Origin: Cephalopachus bancanus | Lineage: Eukaryota > Chordata > Mammalia > Primates > Tarsiidae | DNA: 64,000 nt | Direction of reading: 5' to 3' | Assembly: GCA_027257055.1 (NCBI GenBank) | Contig: JAPVLO010000001.1 | Span: forward strand, 15,232,501 to 15,296,500 | Shown here: in pieces, positions 1 through 12,324 of the stretch | Layout: each line of letters opens with the position of its first letter | Position numbering within the stretch: the first letter of the stretch is position 1 | The notes under the pieces: generated by a model | What the model saw: the letters and a program-made list of their open reading frames with translations, nothing else | Database searches by the model: none | What the model was told of the DNA's origin: nothing | Program-made: the position numbers and the translations under genes

Positions 1-680
1 AATGGCAAATTGCATCGTCTCAGCCACACACCTTTTGGGAAAGAAATCCAGGGGCCACAAACAAAGTCAGAGCATCCTATTCTTATCATGCTGGTCCTTG
101 TGTCACAAACAGGCTTCCCCGCGTGTCCCTATAAAAACAGGATGTGTCGTGGGGGGAAAACAAAGATTAATTATTAGTTCAACGTGTTTCCTTCCCCTCT
201 GGACAAGTCCTGCTTTCTTTTGCAGACACACTGTTAATTTGAATGTGGTTCAAATGCGGATCATTTCAATGAACTTCAATTAGCATACTGCTTGAAAGCA
301 AAGATTATGCGATCACCTGGAGTATATTAGAGGACGGAGATTATTTCTAAAGTTAAATCTTTTTTGAGTGCTCGCAGAGGCCAAACAATACACAACGGTA
401 TGAAAAATAACGCAAAATGTTGACGAAGCCAGCATCACTTTTGAGCCGACGGACCTGCTGTCCCTCTCCACACTCAGCTTGGACAGTCTGCAAGGAGGAT
501 TAATTTCTGGCCTCAACACTGTCTCTGGAGCAAAATCATGTTGTGCTAAGGTCAGACACATTCCAGCTGGAATGGAATGTCACTTGAAGCCGGTGGGTCC
601 AGTCATCCGCTGTGGCTCCCCGAATAGTTTGTGTGACCACTCCATCAGCTCAGATGCATTTTCTTGAAGCTTATCAGCAA
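1..680. other. Unique DNA with an AT-rich island
   Basis: No recognisable repeat or exon. Positions about 165-340 are AT-rich compared with their surroundings. They carry homeodomain-type cores (TAATTA near 171, TTAATTTG near 234, CAATTAGC near 277), which is the look of a conserved noncoding element. The short open frames here have no codon signal or recognisable domain. Confidence 0.4.
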
Positions 681-687
681 TGGTAGC

Positions 688-1112
688 TGTGGGCTGGGGA
701 CTTGGTGGCCACGGTGAGTGTGGGCTGGCAACTTGGTGGCCTTGGTGATTGTGGACTGGGGACTTGGTGGCCAGGGCAACTGAGGGCTGGGGACTTGGTG
801 GCCATGAGGATTGTGGACTGGGGACTTGGTGGCCATGGCAGGGCTGGCAACTTGGTGGCCTTGGAGATTGTGGACTGGGAACTTGGTGGTTACGGCGATT
901 GTGAGCTGGGGACATGGTGGCCTTGGCAATTGTGGGCTGGCTACTTGGTGGCCTTGGTGATTGTGGGCTGGGGACTTGGGGGCCTTGGTGATTGCGGGCT
1001 GGGGACTTGGTGGTCTTGGTGATTGTGGGCTGGGGACTTGGTAGCCAGGGCAGCTATGGGCTGGGGACTTGGTGACCACGGTGCTTGTGGGCTGGGCATT
1101 TGGTGGCCGTGG
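688..1112. repeat. 31-bp minisatellite, about 14 units
   Basis: Tandem array with the core GGGGACTTGGTGGCC. The CTTGGTGG core recurs at 701, 732, 763, 794, 825, 851, 882, 913, 944, 975, 1006, 1037 and 1068, with a further ATTTGGTGG copy at about 1098. The spacing is 31 bp except for one unit shortened to 26 bp. The + strand is G-rich. Open frames on both strands through the array are artefacts: 31 is not a multiple of three, so each frame reads a 31-residue super-repeat. Confidence 0.95.
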
Positions 1113-2129
1113 ATGCTGTATTAGCTCTGATGAGTTCTGTAGCCGCTGGTTGCTGAGTTGAATCCTGGAGATACAGAAAAACCCTCTTCTTCATGACTGT
1201 CACACCGCATCTACTTGCAGATGCTGCACCAGTCCCAGCCAAAAGTGACAATAAAGACTTGCTCTTCTATCTTGATAATATAATCAGTACCCATCCATGT
1301 TAACTACAGACTCACCAATCCTTCCTCCCATTCCACAGTACTTCTGAGGGAGTGGGGTGGTGACTCCAGGGGATGTTTTCCTCTCTCTACTGTTGCGGTT
1401 CTGCAGAACGCTGTCAGTCAGCAGTGTTTCCTCGATTTCTGTCCCCTTCGAGGTTCCGAGAGGTGCACAGGCCCTCAGAGAGAAGGGTGTGCGTTCCCGG
1501 CCCCTGAGACTCGGCTTTCCTTCCACCTCCAGGTCGCCCTCCTCTCCAACAGCGTTGCAGCCTAAGGATGCAGGTTTTAGCAGCCCAGCCCCTTGGCGCT
1601 CTCTGTGGACGGGGGTCTTAGTCCTTGGGCTTCTCCACAGCTGGTCACCGGACACAGGCTCATCATGGCCGGCTTTCTGCCACTTCCTCCCGAGTACTGC
1701 TGCTGCCCTGCACGTGTGAATTTGGAGGCCGGATGCGGCGTGGACTCTGCAAGTCGCTTGGTGCTCCGATGCCCTGTCCCACAGCACGGAGCGGCTCCCC
1801 ACAGCCCGTCCGGGGTGCCCACAGCAGGGCTACAGAGACACCCGAGAGTCGGAGAAGGCTGGGTATGGTCCTCGCTATGGATGGCATCGTGGTGTCTCTG
1901 TTTATACATGATGACACTGTGGTGGCACTACGTCACACGGAGATGTCTCAGGGGAGAGGGGGTTGTCCCGGGGCTGGGCTCCCTGGGAGTCCACTCAGAC
2001 AGGGGGTTGTAATTTTGTGGCCTCTTGAAGTTTTGTTTGGGAAGGGCAAACATTGTCCCTGCTGAAGTAAACATTTTGTTTGTAGGCTTGCTAATTTTAC
2101 TACCATCTTTTGATACTGATGAAAGATCT
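1113..2129. other. GC-rich unique DNA
   Basis: No repeat family, RNA gene or credible exon is recognised. Several overlapping open frames exist on both strands between 1284 and 2065, but none has a domain or a codon pattern that favours it over the others. Confidence 0.5.
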
Positions 2130-2420
<291 letters not shown>

Positions 2421-3245
2421 CAAAGAAATGCCACCTGTTGGTCCCTAACATTGGACCTGTGTTGGAATTCTGCTGGTAACATTCCTTTATTTTCTAAGTG
2501 AGAAAAAGCAAGAATGGTTTTATTATGACTGCAGGTCTTGTTATTCCTTGCCTGAGTAGATGCAGATGTGGCATTCAGGATGGATGCTAATTCTGAATGC
2601 GGCGGTGCGGTTCCACAGAGAAGAATTCTCAGCAGAATCTGAAGAGCTCTCAAAATCCTCCGCCCGTTAAAACATTCCTTCAAAGGACTCTCACAGTACC
2701 TCGCACGCCACCAAAACACACTTCTTCTTTGAGATAAAGTTTCATAACTCTGTGCGATTCTGGCAAAAAGACTGATAGGCCCCTAGAGAAAGGGTAGCCC
2801 CATCCGACATTGAAGACCTCTGTGAGGGTGGCAGGTCTGAGGCTGTAGGTGCCATTGGAGGGACATCGGATGCCTTGTAGCTGGAACCATGACCCTCGGG
2901 CCACAGGATGTGGAACCTTGGTGACTTGTGAATATGGTTGGCACAGTGACTCTGTGCCTTGTCTGCATAGCCTGGGGCTGGGTGAAGGCTGCCAGGGCTT
3001 GCTCACCTTGGTCTGCCTGCGGCTGGGTCACTTCCTGACCTTGGTCTGCTTGCGGCTGGGTCTCAGCCTGGAGTCAGAGCAGGAGCAGGCAGCCCAAGCA
3101 TAGCTGTTCCGTCTCACCCTGACTTCCCACACTTAGAGGCAGCTACCTCTTCCATCTGGTTGCTTCTCTGATATCTGCTCCATAGTTCTAATAGGATACT
3201 TGTATTGCTGTTTCTTGATGTTTCTGTTTTAGGTCTTTATTAAGA
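2421..3245. other. Unique DNA with a short two-copy repeat
   Basis: No gene is recognised. Positions about 3007-3075 hold two adjacent copies of a roughly 34-bp unit that begins CCTTGGTCTGC and contains GCGGCTGGGTC. Two copies are too few to call a satellite. Confidence 0.45.
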
Positions 3246-3249
3246 TGCT

Positions 3250-3292
3250 GGATAGACAGACAGACAGACAGACAGATAGATGACAGACAGGA
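3250..3292. repeat. GACA/GATA tetranucleotide microsatellite
   Basis: A run of GACAGACA repeats with interspersed GATA units. It is a typical short tandem repeat and probably length-polymorphic. Confidence 0.95.
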
Positions 3293-3859
3293 ATTAAGGA
3301 AGACAACTTTCCTACACCTCCCAAACACATGCTTTCTACTTTCTCTATCCCCATCCTCTTTCGATGTTATTATTTTAATGTTTGATTTTATCAGTGTATG
3401 TTGATATATGGAACTTACATGGTTTGTGCAGCGTTTACATCTACCCCCCATTGACTGCTGAGTCATGTAATACACAATGGTTGAGTTCTTTTTCCTTATA
3501 CAACCTTTTGTTTTTCCCAGAGTTAGTAATTGCTTTGGGGTTTTATTTGCTTGATTTCCCACCTACTTTCCATGCATTTGTCCTTCAGTTCTTGTGATTT
3601 AAACACAAAATATCAGGTGAGCACTCACCTTCATCTCTTGGCGACAGCCCTTCGTCCTTCCGGATACCTGTGCCCCATCTAGACCTGTCCTGGCATGCCG
3701 GGTTCTCCTGGGCCTCCTGGGCTGGTTGGACCACCCTGTGGGCTCCGACCCATGCTCTGGATCCCAAGTTATCTGCTTGTGGCTTTGCTTTCCTCGGCTT
3801 GAATTAGATGCTTCGCTAACTTTTTGAAGAAAGTGCATGTGGAAGATACACCTTTACAT
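3293..3859. other. Unique DNA
   Basis: I see no repeat family, RNA gene or supported exon in this stretch. Confidence 0.4.
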
Positions 3860-4700
3860 CATCACCTTAATTTCTACTCTGATTCTTCACTGGTAGTACG
3901 AGTAGGGTGGGTCTCTAAGTTGGGGGTGATTTTTTCCCCAGGTTTTAAAGGCATCGTCCTTTCGCTTTTGAGGTTCTGATGTTGATGGGGCTGACGCCAT
4001 TCTGCTTCTCGGTCCTTTGTAAGGATCCTTTTCCCTCTTTTTGGAAAGATTTGAAGAAGATGTTCTTTTGCTCCAAGTACACTGAAGCCTCAAGACTGTG
4101 GTCCTTTTTCTTTATGTTATTTTTCTGTGGATGAGCCTTGCAGCCTCCACTTATGCTCTTCAGTCTGAAGCATTATCTTTAATTCTTTCATAATTTCCTC
4201 CTCTGCAATTTATTTTCCTGGAAATTTTACTAAGCAAATTTTCTACCTTCTCTACAGAATATTTAATTTTCCTTACTTTGTCTCTGTTTTCTATCTTGTT
4301 GATTTTTGTTCTAATTTCTGTATATTTCATAATCTTTTTTCTTCCGCTCAAATTTTAATTTGTCATTATATTTTTAATGTCTAGGAACTCTCATTTTTTT
4401 TCCTTTAAATGCGACTTTTGAGTATGCTTGTCACTAAGGTGCCCTATCTTTTCTAGTTACTAGTTATTAGTTATTTTTTTTCTGATCTCTGTCTAAGCTC
4501 CTTTCTGATGTTTGTTTGTTTGTTCAGACTCTGTCTTGCTGGCAACCTTTTCTCAATTGCCTGGTGTCTCTGGACGGCTGGGCATGTGTGAGGGTGGGGT
4601 CCCAGACAGCAGTGCTGAGGTAGCTCGGAATGGCTTGTGAGGACGGTGAGGCTTTCAGGGATTTTGTGAGCCTGTTGTACACTTGACTTACATGAAAAAC
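3860..4700. mobile_element. Ancient interspersed repeat, family unresolved
   Basis: T-rich on the + strand, with long runs of TTTTCT and TTTTAAT. The text from a TTTTTAATGTCTAGGAACTC-like segment (about 4369) to CTCAATTGCCTGGTGTCTC (about 4552) resembles a dispersed mammalian repeat I recall, but I cannot name the family. The - strand has a Lys/Glu-rich open frame (4160-4351), as expected from a degenerate LINE coiled coil, but it is not diagnostic. It could also be unique AT-rich DNA. Confidence 0.35.
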
Positions 4701-5379
4701 ACAGATGCTCAGTACTTAAAATTGACAGCCCTGATTTTATTTACTACATTTTACTATTACCTGTGCTCTTGAGGTTACTTACGTCTGTTGTCCGACAACT
4801 ATATTTTGTGATGGGTGCCACTGTACTGTGCCTCTCTTCCCAGATCTGTGTTTAGGAACATCACAAGCACAGCTTGAAATCAGCCACGCGGGAGCTTTTG
4901 CGCCGTGGAAATCAGCCAGAACTGCAGGACACTGCTCTCCTGACCCTCCACCCCCACTGCAGAAACACTTATTAGAACACTGCTGTGGTGACCCTATTTT
5001 AAAAATCAGAACGCGTGCCTACTTAGAGCAAGATACTCATTTTGAGTTGTTTTTGAAATCTGAAATGGATTTGCATCGATCAGGCCCATGACCTTGGCCT
5101 TAGACAGTGCTCCAAGACTGACTGAGAAACGCCCACTGGAGCAAATGTCCTTACCCAGTGGGCAGAAATTCTTTCCTGAGTCAAAACTCAATTTCCTCCA
5201 GTGTTAGGTCTAAACAAAGACCAAAATTTTGGGCTAAGAGTCTTCCTATATTTCACAAAACCATTTTATAAAAATGTTCGCATGACCATTTTGAAATGAT
5301 GGCTTTCCAAAAGAGAGGACTGTTTCAATGTAGCTTTTACCTCTCCGTAGGAATGCTGGGTTTCAGATCTTTTGTGTGT
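4701..5379. other. Unique DNA
   Basis: No repeat or gene is recognised. There is a + strand open frame at 4828-5091 with no recognisable domain. Confidence 0.4.
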
Positions 5380-6200
5380 GTAAGAAACTGTAGTTTTTAT
5401 AGCATGTTCACTTTTTTTCATTCTTTTATTTGAAAATATTCATAATAGTAATTAACACCATACCTCGTAAAAAAGCGTTTAATATTTTCTACAAAGGGAA
5501 CCATAGCTGTGGATATCTGTTGCAAGATAATATTTTAAGGCATCGGACGGGAGAGCTCTATGGTTAAGACACAAGGCATATTTTGATTACATTTTGGTTT
5601 TCTTAAAAAGTTAAAATAAAAATCAAACCATATACATATATCAATTATAACAAAACTAATATTTTCTAAGCTCAATATTTTAGTCTGAAAATTATGACAT
5701 TGTGAGGGGGAAAGAATGTAAACAGCTAGAATAAGACAATCACGAAGAAATGAGATAATAGTCTTCAGATGAAACAATTAAATACGAATTATGACATAAT
5801 TACAGACCCCCCGATGGGTAAAGAAGAAAGCTACTGATGATATAATCGTGTTTTCTATAATGTCGACTGCTGCTCAGGCTAAAAAGATATTTATTCCATC
5901 GCAAATTCTTCTATTTTGTTGTTTTTAAACTTTCTCGAACGGTTCCTTTAGGCTCGGGATTTCTGTGCTGCAATTAAGTCAAAAGTAATAATGTTGAAAA
6001 GAGTTTCATCAAAGTTCCAGCGGATTTATATCCGGATGCCATTCCCTTAACTGCCTGTTTCCAGGCCATTCTTCCATGTGGTCGACTTGTCCGTCATATC
6101 AAAACATCAGCCTATCAACTTCCACATCACCAGGAATGGATTTTCTCAGTTAGGGATAAAAATTAGTTCAAAACTGAAAAGGATAAAAAAGAGAACTGTT
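5380..6200. promoter_or_regulatory. AT-rich island, candidate conserved noncoding element
   Basis: This is markedly AT-rich against its GC-rich flanks and holds no recognisable mobile element. It includes many homeodomain and forkhead-like A/T cores, for example TAATTAAC near 5450. Whether it is conserved cannot be seen from one sequence. Lineage-specific AT-rich unique DNA is the alternative. Confidence 0.3.
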
Positions 6201-8249
6201 TCACCCTGTATGGGGCTCATACGCTTATTGGACTGGCTTTTCTCTTTTTATATTTCTTACATTCATTCAGGAGGAAGTGCCGTCACCCAGACACGCCAGT
6301 CACACGTGTGAAGGGAAAGCGTTGTTTCTGGAGCTGCAGAGCTGGACGCGAGAAAAGCGCTTGAGTTGCGTGCACAGCACACATTCGTGCACCTGCTCAT
6401 AGACATGTTCGCAGACGTAAGCATGAACATGCAGACGCAGGCACATACACAAACACACGCGTGTGCACGTGCCATGTTCACAGACAGCGGACAGGCAAGC
6501 GGCTGTGCTTCCCAGCTGTGTTACCATGCGCTGCTCACAGCAGTTTTGGAGCAATCAAGTGCCCCTGGAGAAGCTGTTCCGACGTCTTATTTCCTCTCAA
6601 ATTCATGTGAGGTCACAGCCGCGGGCTGCTGCCACACTCTGTCCCCCATGCCGGTTTCATCCGCAGCTGCTGAAATTCTCATCCGCGGCCCTGTTTGAAA
6701 ACGGATCTGCTGTGCCCTGCGCTTCCTTCAAAGGATTAAGGGGGGAAATGTATGCGGTGGCTGATTGTGGCTCTTTCGTTTGCAAATTTACATGATCCCT
6801 TTAAACATGAAAGTGCCTTTTCTTATATTAAATGTAATTCACAATTACTATGAAAATGCAGAATATATGCAAGAATGTGGATCGGCAGGAGCAACTCTGC
6901 CTCCATGATGGTGAAAGCAGCTGGGAACATTCAGCAGATAACAGGGCGTTTCCCGTCCCGTGATCGCGACTCTGCGGGGCTGGGAGCCTCACGCCAGGCA
7001 GTTCTGTGGCCTGGTTTTCTTCCGGCAGCATAACGGAAGGAGCACTTTCCAGTAAGCATCTCCCACGTCACTAAAACTCCTTGTCAGCCGTGTTTTGATG
7101 AGAACTTTCTAGTGTGCGACTGGCCTAAGTCAATGAACGCTCCATCTCTGGCCGTGTTTTGTGGCGCGGTAAGCATCTTATGGCTAGCATGTTCGCAAAG
7201 GATAGGTCTTTAGAAGTGAGGTGGCCACAACGGGAGACAAGAGCACACTTGAGGCTGCGAACATGTCACCTCATTGCTTTGCAGAAACCAGGACGCTGGG
7301 GTGCACTTCGCGGGCACTCATGGCCTTGACTGGCGGGGTTCCCGCTGTCTGACTCCAAGGGTCATGTTCAGAGACCGGTCCTTGTTTTCCTTAAAGCCTG
7401 TCCGTGGGTGAGGCAGGGGGCTAGGTGAGGCGTGGGGGTGGACTTCCCTCCTGCGGGGTGACAATGCCACTTGTAGCCCCCAAGAGATCCAGGCTCGGTG
7501 TGGCCTGTCCCCTGCGTTCCATGGCTAGTAGAAGCCAGAGCTCCGTCTGGGTGTCTCCTTCTCATCCTCATCTCTGGGTCTGTCCCCGGGTCCAGCTTTT
7601 GGGTTTCTCTTCCTGTCAGCCAGTCTTTGGCCCATGTAGACTCAAGTGAGAAACTCATGCCCTTCTTTGGCAAACAAACCCAATCCCCTTCCCTTGGGGA
7701 AGGAAGGCCTGATGGAAGAGGTGGAGAGTCTGGGAGAGCTGGGAGGGCCAAGCGGAAGCAAGGCGGACTCCCCAGGCCCAGACAGAGCTCCGGGAGGGCT
7801 GGGGTGTCGGGGCCCCGAGTCCCCATAGCTACCGCAAAACCTGACAAGCACGGCGGGGCCCCTCCCACCCTCAGGGTCGATGGTTTCCAGATGGTTATGG
7901 CTGGAGGGCCATGTCCACCGCTGCTGGTGACGCTGGGTGCTTGCTTTTCTGTCTTCTGTTGGCTGCCTCTGTCCCTCTCCTTGGAGACCTGCTCTCAGAT
8001 GACGAGAGCCAGCTCCAGTTTCATGGGGCGTCACCGTGTCCTGCGCTGACTCCATTGTTTCACAGGATAAATATAGGCCTTCGCAGAGGGTTTCTAAGCA
8101 AAGAGTACAGGGGTGTGGTGCAGAGTGTGGTGTGGGGAATGGGGAGCCCAGGCTCTCCCCTCTGGACTTCACTGTGAGGACGGCGCTTGTCAAAGACCAG
8201 GAGGTCCTGGGAAGGGAAGGGAGGATGCAGAAAAGCAATGAGGTCGGAA
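6201..8249. other. Unique DNA with a short POU-like site cluster
   Basis: No repeat family or exon is identified. Positions 6770-6860 are AT-rich and contain an octamer-like TTTGCAAATTTAC (6779-6791) and ATTTACATG. CA-rich words occur at 6420-6470 without forming a clean array. Open frames at 7368-8307 on both strands overlap one another and carry no domain. Confidence 0.4.
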
Positions 8250-8518
8250 CAAGGGGTCTCACTCTGTCGCCCAGGTAGAGTGCAGTGGCACGATCCCCGC
8301 TCACCACGGTCTGAGACTACAGGTTCACTGCTCACCCGAGTAGCTGGGACTACAGGCTCATGTCACCACACTAGCTAATCTTTTTATTTTTATTTTTGTA
8401 GAGGTAAGGTCTCGCTATGTTGCCCAGGCTGGTCTGGAACTCCTGGGCTCCAGTGATCCTCCCGCCACAGTCTCCCAAAGTTGCTGGGATTACAGGCTCT
8501 CTACTTGTGCCCAGCCAA
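8250..8518 (-). mobile_element. Old Alu, antisense
   Basis: The antisense right arm starts GGTCTCACTCTGTCGCCCAG and the left arm ends with a degenerate GTGCCCAGCC. The linker is the T/A-rich CTTTTTATTTTTATTTTTGT. The right arm has an internal loss (about 8290-8325). It is of AluJ type, and no clear target-site duplication was found. Confidence 0.93.
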
Positions 8519-9300
8519 GAGTCACTATTTTAATGCTAACTCACCACGTGACATCTGACTAACCCCAAGTCCAGGAAGGCCTCCAAGGTGTCTAGCTGAT
8601 GTGTGACTCGAAGCACCTACTCCCTGTAAGTTTCCCTCGACAACCCTTGTTGTTCTAGAAATCGCAGGCTGTGGTGGCCTGCAGCCACCCACACATTCCT
8701 CCTGGAGCATGGATGCTTTTCCCCGAGACACAAGCCCTGGGTCTGGGCTAACAGGTGTGGAGGGCTACCTGTCTTCTGTCCGCAAGTTCCCCAGGAAATC
8801 TCCCAAGGTCGACACACTGGATGCGTCCACTCCTTCTGTTTCTTGGCTTCTTCTGCATTTGGGGGTTGCTTGTGCGTACGTCCTTTCAGGGGACACGGGG
8901 CCCAGGGGCGGCCGACGTGCCCTCCAGGTTGAGTGCCGGGGGGGGGCCCCAGGACGGCCATCCACCTGCGCGGGATGATGGAACGCTGCCCTCACCTGGA
9001 GGACGGCACTGCATCCTGGTTGGGTGTGTGGGCTGGGCGGGTACCACCATCTGGTTGCAGCTCTGCAGTCTCCATGACGTTGTCAGGATGTGGGGTGGCA
9101 TTGGGACACGCGGGCAGCATGTTTCATGGGAGCGCCACGGACAGTGCTTCGTGATGACGGGGCTGCCTCCTTTTTTCCGTAATTACAGTCCACACTCACT
9201 CATTATTCTCGACTCAGCTCGATCTCTACTTCAAGCAGATGCGGGGACGTAACATGAGAATGTTGTGTGTGCTAATGCATGTGTGTGCATCCTCCCACAC
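8519..9300. other. GC-rich unique DNA
   Basis: No repeat family is recognised. Several mutually overlapping open frames occur on both strands at 8617-9252, without domains. A short G run lies at 8938-8946. Confidence 0.4.
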
Positions 9301-9720
9301 TCGATGCCTGTGCAGATCATACCTCATAATAATGCGGTATACCAGAGTTTAATCAAAGCATCCCTTTGTCATGGTGCAAAACTAATTGTGTTGTTGTGTG
9401 TTGGAGGTCAAAGTTGCTGTAATAAAACATCCATCTTGGAGCTTTTTAGAGGAACCTGTTTAAAAAGGTTAAAGTGGGTAATTATCACACCCTAATTTAC
9501 AACTACTTGGCAATAAGAGTTGCTTTTCAATGAACCATTTATTCATGATCCGCCGCTCCACGCGGTGGGATTCTTCTTGACGAGGTTAGGGGATGTAATT
9601 AATAAATGATAGGATTATTTATGGTTCACGGTGCCAGATTGGGAAATACAATGATATACAGAATGAGCTAAAAACGCTTCTCGAAAGCAGCCTGGCAGTC
9701 TCTAATCCACGGATTGAATT
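9300..9720. promoter_or_regulatory. Candidate distal enhancer, motif-dense AT-rich island
   Basis: Visible motifs: ATCAAAG (9352-9358, TCF/LEF type) followed by CTTTGTC (SOX type); AGGTCAAAG (9405-9413, nuclear-receptor type); TAATTA at 9479 and 9596; and an inverted bicoid/OTX pair, TAATCC-AC-GGATTG (9703-9716). There is no mobile element here. The density of distinct motifs in 400 bp suggests regulatory DNA. Conservation and activity are inferred, not shown. Confidence 0.4.
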
Positions 9721-10499
9721 GTCTTCTTATGCCACAGAGGGAGGGAGCTCCAGGTGGAATTTGCGGGGTGTCTTTTCGCTTCCACACTTCCCTCTTTTTG
9801 TGTCCAGAGAAGACCGTCGGGCTTCTTCCAAAACAGAGCTGAGGGGCAACCTGCTCATCTTCGTCGGGGTGTGTCTAGCTGGGGTTTTCGGGGAGCTGGG
9901 GGAGGAGGGTGTTCATGCAATTTTGCACAACGGGCGTTCTCTCTAAACGCGGACAGGAATTAGGGATCACGTGAAAGTAACAGGAAAGGAAATGGATGAA
10001 CTCAACAGACGTGCCTTCATGTTCTCATACCAAAACAAGTGCAGCCCGTGCAGCTAAATTCATCCAAATGTGGCATTTTTGGCATGAAGACAAGTATTTA
10101 TAATGTTGCTTTTTTTCCAAGCCTCTCCTGACCTTGGATTTACATACAGTGGCACTGTTGGAAGCCGAGGCTTGTTTCAACCAGTGTCAGAAACCAGGGC
10201 TCTGGCCTCTTCCCTGCTGGGCTGTTTTAAGACTGGAAGGAAACACAATCTGCATCTTTCTATGTGGCCTGGACCAGTGGTCAGTACTTGCTCCCCAGAT
10301 GAGCACGGCCTCTCAGCTGCAACATGCTGGAATTCCGACTTACTGCGTTTCTAGCAGGTGCTCTGATGTGCATGTTATGGTTTACCATGTCCTGGAAGGT
10401 TAGTGATGCCATTCCAAATCCCGGGTAAAAAAGTGGGACCCGAAAATTAAGTGATAGGTCCAGCTTGTGTGGAACAGGGTAAGTCAAAGCTCAAAATCC
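9721..10499. other. Unique DNA
   Basis: Nothing recognisable. Open frames at 9719-9963 and 10103-10403 have no domains. Confidence 0.4.
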
Positions 10500-10665
10500 G
10501 GCTGACCATGGGGGCGCACGCCTATAGTCCCCGCAATTTGGGAGGCTGAGGCGGGAGGATTGCTTGAGGCCGTGGGTTGGAAGCTGCAGTGAGCCATGAT
10601 TGCATCACTGCACTCCAGTCTGGGTGACAGAGCAAGACCCTGATTCCAAAACTTAAGGAAAAAAA
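10500..10665 (+). mobile_element. Monomeric or internally deleted Alu
   Basis: About 165 bp. The head resembles a left arm (GGCTGACCATGGGGGCGCACG) and passes directly into right-arm sequence (GCTGCAGTGAGCCATGATTGC, then CACTGCACTCCAGTCTGGGTGACAGAG). It is either a free Alu monomer or a dimer that lost its centre by recombination between arms. Confidence 0.85.
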
Positions 10666-10834
10666 GGCTCAGGATCAGAGGACAGTGACCCTGTCCAAAA
10701 ATATGATGCAGTGTGCTTCCTCACAGCCGCCCTCACTAAGCCCTTTTCCACGCGTTCTCACAGTTCCCCTGTGGCATTCTGTATTCTTCTCGGCTTCAGT
10801 TTCCACCTTTGCAACATCAGGAACATAGGACTGC

Positions 10835-11108
10835 CACCCTGCAGTGTGTAGGAGAGGCCTACCTCGGCTCCATTGTACAGCATGGTGACTCCAGTAAATA
10901 ACAATGTACTGTTTTCTTGAAAATTGCCAAGAGAGTAGATTTTAAGTGTTCTTACCACAAAAAATTGGCAAATACGGGAGGTCAGGCATGTGTCAGTTGA
11001 CCTGATTTAGCCATTCCACAATGCGTGTGTATTTCAGAATACTATGTTGACACGACAAACACACACGAAATTTGAACATCAACAGATAAGTTTTAAAAAT
11101 AAACCTGC
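10835..11108 (+). mobile_element. L1 3' UTR fragment (old, L1M type)
   Basis: Contains the 3' UTR hallmarks of older mammalian L1s in sense: CATGGTGACTCCAGTAAATA, then CTTGAAAATTGCCAAGAGAG, then TTAAGTGTTCTTACCACAAA, ending in an A-rich AAAAATAAA. It carries no coding sequence. Confidence 0.85.
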
Positions 11109-11249
11109 ACATTTAATTTCAAAACGGCGACCGCAACATAAGCTCAAACTCTGTGACAAAGGAGGTATAAGAGGAGGGTAATTTAGAAACTGGAATGTGG
11201 GTTTTCACCTGTGACTGCTTGGGAGGAAGAATCGATAGGCCGGACGTCA

Positions 11250-11515
11250 TTCAAATGAAACACACTTGCTCCGCGGAAGACGTTGTCCAGAGCATGAGAA
11301 GACAAGATGAAAACATTTGCCAAAGACACACAGCACTGTTGTCCACAATATGTAAAGAGCTCTGACAACTCAATGGTAAGAAAATGAATCATCTGGTTAA
11401 ACAATGGGCAAAAGATCTGAACAGACACTTCACCAAGGAATATGCCGCTTTCAGATAAGCATATGGAAATATGCGCAACACGATACGTCCACAAGGAATT
11501 GCAAGCGAAAACAAC
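11250..11515 (+). mobile_element. L1 ORF2 3'-end fragment
   Basis: The sense sequence around CAATGGGCAAAAGATCTGAA and CAGACACTTCACCAAGGAAT, followed by AAGCATATGGAAATATGCGC, matches the C-terminal coding region of old L1 ORF2. It is frameshifted and not translatable. Because ORF2 lies downstream of the 3' UTR at 10835-11108, this is a separate insertion rather than part of the same copy. Confidence 0.85.
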
Positions 11516-12312
11516 GGATGGATCCCAAATCTGCAGGCTCCTTGGAAGAAGAGGGAAGGAGAGGCCAACACAAACACCAGAGCTTTGAGTCTGTTCCCTG
11601 TGAGGACCCCAGGGACCCACGGGGGTGTCTGAGCTTGGATTCCCACATCACAGAAGTGGTGCTGCTTGCTCAAGATGGCGGGCGACTCGGGGTTCATTTT
11701 CAGTCCAAGAAAAGTGCGGTTGGCCCCATGTCTCCTGGTGGTTGGTTTCCTAAGGAATCGGGTGTGTACCAAAACTGAGAACTCTAGCCAGAATTCCTCT
11801 CAGGTGAATCTTCCACGGTGCCTCTGACGGTCATGCAGGAATAGGGCCAGGCCCTACACGCGGGGGTCCGAGGATACCGAGGACGTTTAGCATTATTGGT
11901 CACTGTCGCCAAGTGCCAGTGTGAGCCCCGCTACTGTGACAGTCTGAATCGGCCCCGCTCGTTTTCGGATGGTCCTGAGGGCACACACCAGCTTTGCGGG
12001 AACCATTGCTCAGATGTCATTGGTGGCACGAGGCGGGTGAGGCCCGTGAGACGCTGTGCGACCAGAAATCACACAGTCGGCTTGGAACAAGTCACATGAG
12101 GTAGACAGAGATTTTTTTTAAGTTAGGGTACAACTTCAAGGCCTCTTGGCAGATGGGGGTGTCTCCCTAGTTCCTGAAGGGGAAAGTAAGCCCAGGGCAT
12201 GGTGACACTCAGAGCCGTGGCCACTGTCCCTCGTAAGCAGGACCAGCTAAAATGGTGGGATTTGGGGTGCTGGTATATACAGAGGGTGCCCAAGAAAAAC
12301 ACTGCATTAAAA
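11516..12312. other. Unique DNA
   Basis: No repeat, RNA gene or supported exon is recognised. It is moderately CpG-rich at 11850-12070. Confidence 0.4.
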
Positions 12313-12324
12313 TTGCAATACTCA

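Noticed and set aside
580..1079. Pro/Ser/Gln-rich open frames resembling a mucin-like repeat protein
   Set aside because: Created by the 31-bp minisatellite. The unit length is not divisible by three, so no selected protein repeat is implied, and neither frame continues into unique coding sequence.
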